A DNA stretch of 41,077 nucleotides from Nitrospira sp. (GTDB taxonomy: Bacteria; Nitrospirota; Nitrospiria; Nitrospirales; UBA8639): assembly GCA_020430245.1 (NCBI GenBank), contig JAGQKG010000004.1, positions 1 to 41,077 of the forward strand, given 5' to 3'. Below the pieces are notes generated by a model that was not told the DNA's origin, searched no databases, and saw only the letters and a list, made by a program, of their open reading frames with translations. Position numbers and translations under genes: made by a program. Shown here piece after piece: positions 38,262-41,077 of this stretch; the first letter of the stretch is position 1; every line of letters starts with the position of its first letter.

Positions 38262-39002
38262 TTAAATATCCACTTGTGAGCTTTTTGCTTCACGCTTCAC
38301 AACCTGTTGAAGAATATTCCGATAGGCTCGAATACGCTTCACATATTTTACGGGTTCCCATCCTCGGGCATATCGATGAGGCAGATCCTGGTAATATTCT
38401 TTATGAGCCAAAAGAGGAAGCATGCTTTTAAGGTCCTCCCACTCATTGGAGTTTTTGCCTAGACGCTCAGCAAGTAATCGTGCATCGTTAATATGGCCCA
38501 TGCCGACATTATACGCTGCAAGGGCAATAAACATGCGATCTGGCATGCGAATGTGATCAGGAACCCGCTTTTGCAAATAGGACAGATAGCGAGCTCCACC
38601 GGCAATGCTTTTTGAAGGATCAAGCCGGTTCTTAATGCCCAGATCCGAGGCCGTGGAACGTGTGAGCATCATAATTCCTCGCACTCCCGTGGGACTCACA
38701 GCCTTATGATTCCATTGAGACTCTTGATAGGCCATGGCCGCCAACAACATCCATGAAATACCTGATTGTTTTTCAGCTTGCTGAAATTCCTCACGATAAG
38801 AAGGAAGCCTAGTCTCAATATGTCGCAAAAAGGTCTGTACCTCATACGGGGGCAGCTTTGTTCCTAAATGTGCAGTCTGCTCCTCATGGGAGAGATAATT
38901 TCGATCATGGTGGGGAAGTTCCCAAAGGACCAACAAAACGCCCAATAAGGTCAGGACCAGACCGATTTGTTTACCGACCTGTTTAATTGTTTCCATGACC
39001 AT
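38262..39002 (-). CDS. Lytic transglycosylase, SLT domain, membrane-anchored
   Basis: 246 residues from the ATG at 39002, which is 6 bases after GGAAGGA; the open frame has further ATGs at 39008, 39005 and 38996. A single N-terminal hydrophobic anchor (about residues 12-30) precedes an SLT/goose-lysozyme-like domain (about 70-235): AAMAYQESQWNHKAVSPTGVRGIMMLT with the catalytic Glu in YQES, SIAGGARYLSYL and ALAAYNVGMGHI. It resembles the C-terminal half of MltF without the solute-binding domain. It cleaves peptidoglycan glycan strands in the periplasm. Confidence 0.9.
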   Translation of the reverse strand: MVMETIKQVGKQIGLVLTLLGVLLVLWELPHHDRNYLSHEEQTAHLGTKLPPYEVQTFLRHIETRLPSYREEFQQAEKQSGISWMLLAAMAYQESQWNHKAVSPTGVRGIMMLTRSTASDLGIKNRLDPSKSIAGGARYLSYLQKRVPDHIRMPDRMFIALAAYNVGMGHINDARLLAERLGKNSNEWEDLKSMLPLLAHKEYYQDLPHRYARGWEPVKYVKRIRAYRNILQQVVKREAKSSQVDI

Positions 39003-39334
39003 CATCATTCCTTCCGCATCTTCAAGGAATCGTCATGCCACGCTTCGAATTTGGTGATTTATGGAATTAGATCAACGTTGTATTACAGAATAAGATTATG
39101 GTGGCATAAAGAGATGAATTTGGCAAGAAGAGTTTAGCGCTATCCCTTATATAAAAAGTAAAAGACAAAATCGGCCAGTTTTTGTTGGTAAATCAGTTTT
39201 TTAAAAATTACGGCATTACCATTTTAAATAAGAAATTCGACCATTTAACGAAAGAATATCATTACCTTATCCTGTTCGGAGGATTCAATGAGAATATTAA
39301 GAGACCCCTAACCCCCAAGGTAAGCACCTCTACT
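39003..39334. other. AT-rich intergenic region with a seven-codon frame
   Basis: No full gene. At 39288-39311 a frame MRILRDP follows CGGAGGATTCA, a near-perfect ribosome site, but nothing is downstream on the plus strand within reach. It may be chance. No terminator is seen for the small gene that ends at 39335. Confidence 0.35.
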
Positions 39335-39520
39335 CTATGACTTGGCAAAAACTCCAGCGTCACAAGAAAAATACTTAATTTGCTTCAAGGGAATGATGGT
39401 GATTTCCTTGGGAGTGTCGACTTCAAGAATTTCCATATCATCGCTGATGGTATGGCGAATAGCGTCCTTGAATTCTAATTCTTTATTATCAACAAAGGTA
39501 ACCTTGACCCAATACTGCAC
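39335..39520 (-). CDS. Small conserved-looking hypothetical protein
   Basis: 61 residues from a GTG at 39520, preceded at 6 bases by AAAGGAG, which makes the gene credible. The acidic sequence QYWVKVTFVDNKELEFKDAI, then MEILEVDTPKEITIIPLKQIKYFSCDAG, reads as four or five beta strands with a single helix, possibly a small Sm-like barrel; this is a guess. It lies 61 bp after proC on the same strand. Confidence 0.65.
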   Translation of the reverse strand: MQYWVKVTFVDNKELEFKDAIRHTISDDMEILEVDTPKEITIIPLKQIKYFSCDAGVFAKS

Positions 39521-39581
39521 CGTATACTCCTTTCAATAAAAACTTATGCCATGTACGCATTAAACGTCAGCGCGGTTCAGA

Positions 39582-40397
39582 TCATTTTTGACCCAGCTCA
39601 TAAGACCGAGCCGTAGCAGCTTTGACCGCTTTCATTAAGGTCGCCCGTAACTTCCCTGTTTCTAGTTGTTGCAGACCCGTGATCGTTGTCCCACCGGGTG
39701 ACGTCACCCGATCTTTAAGTACGGCAGAATGTTCGTCACTTTCAAGCACCATCCTGGCCGCTCCTAATACCGTTTGTGCCGCAAGGACACTGGCTACTGT
39801 TCGTGGAAGACCGACCAGGACCCCACCGTCGGTGAGTGCTTCAATCACCAGATAGATATACGCAGGACCACTTCCGCTCAAGCCCGTCACGGCATCCATT
39901 AAGGATTCCTCCACCATGACAACTTTGCCAACCGATTCAAAGATTGATTGAGCCAGGTGCAGATGGCCCGGGGAGATATCTGAACTTCCGGCCAAAGCCG
40001 TTACACCTTCCTGGATGACCGCAGGGGTATTGGGCATCGCACGAATAAGGGAAATGTTTTTTCCGACATGCTGTTGAATGCGTGCTAAGGGATACCCCGC
40101 TGCGACGGAAATCACTAATTGCTTCCGAGAAATCTGCTCTTTGATCTGTACCAGCACGGTATCCATAACCTGAGGCTTCACACAGAGAAGAATGATATCG
40201 GCTGATTTCACTTCATCAGCGTTATCAGATCCCACATGAACTTGAAAGGTCTTCTGAAAATGCTCTAACCGGATTGAGGAAATATCGGTTACAGAAATAT
40301 TGGCGGGAGATGCAAGATGGGCCTTCAAAATTCCGGTCACCAACGCATCAGCCATGTTGCCTGCCCCTAAAAATACAAACTTTGGTGACCGTCCCAT
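39582..40397 (-). CDS. proC: Pyrroline-5-carboxylate reductase
   Basis: 271 residues from the ATG at 40397. The NAD(P) site is FVFLGAGNMADALVTGI at the start; later VLCVKPQVM, SLIRAMPNTPAVIQEGVTAL and the C-terminal ALTDGGVLVGLPR with VTSPGGTTITGL are diagnostic. It makes proline from pyrroline-5-carboxylate. The open frame extends 30 codons upstream with a Cys-rich stretch (NCGKCC) that is not ProC; the ATG lacks a good Shine-Dalgarno, so the start is not certain. Confidence 0.93.
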   Translation of the reverse strand: MGRSPKFVFLGAGNMADALVTGILKAHLASPANISVTDISSIRLEHFQKTFQVHVGSDNADEVKSADIILLCVKPQVMDTVLVQIKEQISRKQLVISVAAGYPLARIQQHVGKNISLIRAMPNTPAVIQEGVTALAGSSDISPGHLHLAQSIFESVGKVVMVEESLMDAVTGLSGSGPAYIYLVIEALTDGGVLVGLPRTVASVLAAQTVLGAARMVLESDEHSAVLKDRVTSPGGTTITGLQQLETGKLRATLMKAVKAATARSYELGQK

Positions 40398-40617
40398 CCA
40401 CCGAGTATAGCCGGAGACTAATAGGGGTTCAACTTCACTCCAGGGAATATGAATAAAATCTTTCAAACAACATTTCCCACAATTCAATGCCCTCAGGAAC
40501 TGCCTCTAGAAAAAATCTTCAATTGAACAGCAACTCTTTTCAAATGCGATCCACTGCATGAGGTAGGGCCATCAGTTGCTTGCACGGGCTACCGAAAGTT
40601 ATCCGACCGGCATTAAG

Positions 40618-40647
40618 TTGCCCCTCCCTTTATGTGAAGAGTATATT
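40618..40647 (+). promoter_or_regulatory. Possible promoter of the right-end gene
   Basis: TTGCCC (40618-40623), 18 bp, TATATT (40642-40647); a start near 40654 leaves about 90 bases before the ATG at 40746. Confidence 0.35.
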
Positions 40648-40745
40648 AGAAAACCCTGTACATTCGTTTAGAAACGTTTGTTCCGTTGCCATTTAGCATG
40701 CGTTGCAATCCACCATGATTTAAAATTAGAAGCAAGGAGGAGGGT

Positions 40746-41077
40746 ATGAAAGCCTGGCCTGTTTTCTTCATTTTCGTGATATTGGGTGTTGGGAGCATGG
40801 AAGCCGAAGCCCGCCAAATTCCTCTCACTCCAGAGCAAAAAACGCAATTAGAGAAAGCCCAGACCGTATTGGTGGAGGTCCTTGCCTTAACGGAAAAAGG
40901 GACGTATGACCCCAGTCCACTAGCCGCCACCGTCAAGACACGCTTGGAAGACATGGGGTATACGGTCACCACGGACCGCTCTCAACCGCACGATGTGGCA
41001 GTGAAAGTTAAATGTGAAGAAGCTAAAACGTCGACCCGAACATCTCCCTCCGGCGGGGATGTGGATCTGGCTGATGC
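40746..41077 (+). CDS. Secreted hypothetical protein (partial, runs off the right end)
   Basis: The ATG at 40746 follows GGAGGAGGG and stays open to the end of the window (110 codons). It begins MKAWPVFFIFVILGVGSMEAEA, a signal peptide probably cleaved after AEA. The rest (LEKAQTVLVEVLALTEKG, LAATVKTRLEDMGYTVTTD) looks like a small alpha/beta periplasmic domain. I do not recognise it. Length and C-terminus are unknown. Confidence 0.75.
   Translation, partial: MKAWPVFFIFVILGVGSMEAEARQIPLTPEQKTQLEKAQTVLVEVLALTEKGTYDPSPLAATVKTRLEDMGYTVTTDRSQPHDVAVKVKCEEAKTSTRTSPSGGDVDLAD

Overview
The window reads as a housekeeping-rich chromosomal segment of a Gram-negative bacterium with moderate GC (roughly half, by eye). 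Genes for Kdo and heptose synthesis show a lipopolysaccharide outer membrane. Gene content and protein style (metal-dependent-type KdsA, PyrR-controlled pyr operon, an EF-G paralogue, several lineage-type secreted hypotheticals) fit the phylum Nitrospirota, most likely a Nitrospira-like nitrite oxidiser. That assignment is inference: no rRNA or nitrite oxidoreductase gene is present. I see no insertion sequence, integrase, prophage or CRISPR array.

Layout. (1) 1-2483, plus strand: the tail of an unidentified gene, a TPR protein overlapping a small unknown protein, and an O-methyltransferase-like enzyme. (2) 2630-7379, minus strand: an orphan multi-pass sensor histidine kinase, and an unusual protein joining an unassigned N-terminal region, a LuxD-type acyltransferase/thioesterase domain and a methyltransferase. 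(3) 7841-9943, plus strand: an EF-G paralogue behind a near-consensus promoter. (4) 19622-9967, minus strand: a long run lepA-lepB-hldE(kinase)-kdsB-pyrG-kdsA-pgsA-plsY-degP, joining translation/secretion functions to envelope synthesis; pyrG sits between the CTP-using kdsB and kdsA. (5) 19707-21113, plus strand: bioA, divergent from lepA.

(6) 32472-21124, minus strand: the pyrimidine operon pyrR-pyrB-pyrC-(4-TM protein)-carA-sppA-(M48 lipoprotein protease)-carB-greA-(SAM hydroxide adenosyltransferase). Its leader holds a consensus promoter, a hairpin matching the PyrR-binding loop, a mutually exclusive antiterminator and an intrinsic terminator just before pyrR. This is a complete PyrR transcription-attenuation device and the most interesting feature seen. 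Envelope-protease and transcript-elongation genes lie inside this UMP-sensing unit.

(7) 32544-41077: an orphan 593-residue protein, proA, a gene-poor kilobase with one possible small membrane protein, tRNA-Phe(GAA), a secreted protein with a triplicated domain, a Y-shaped inverted-repeat structure, a lytic transglycosylase, a small GTG-started protein, proC, and the start of a secreted protein that runs off the window. proA and proC are both here but not adjacent; proB is absent.
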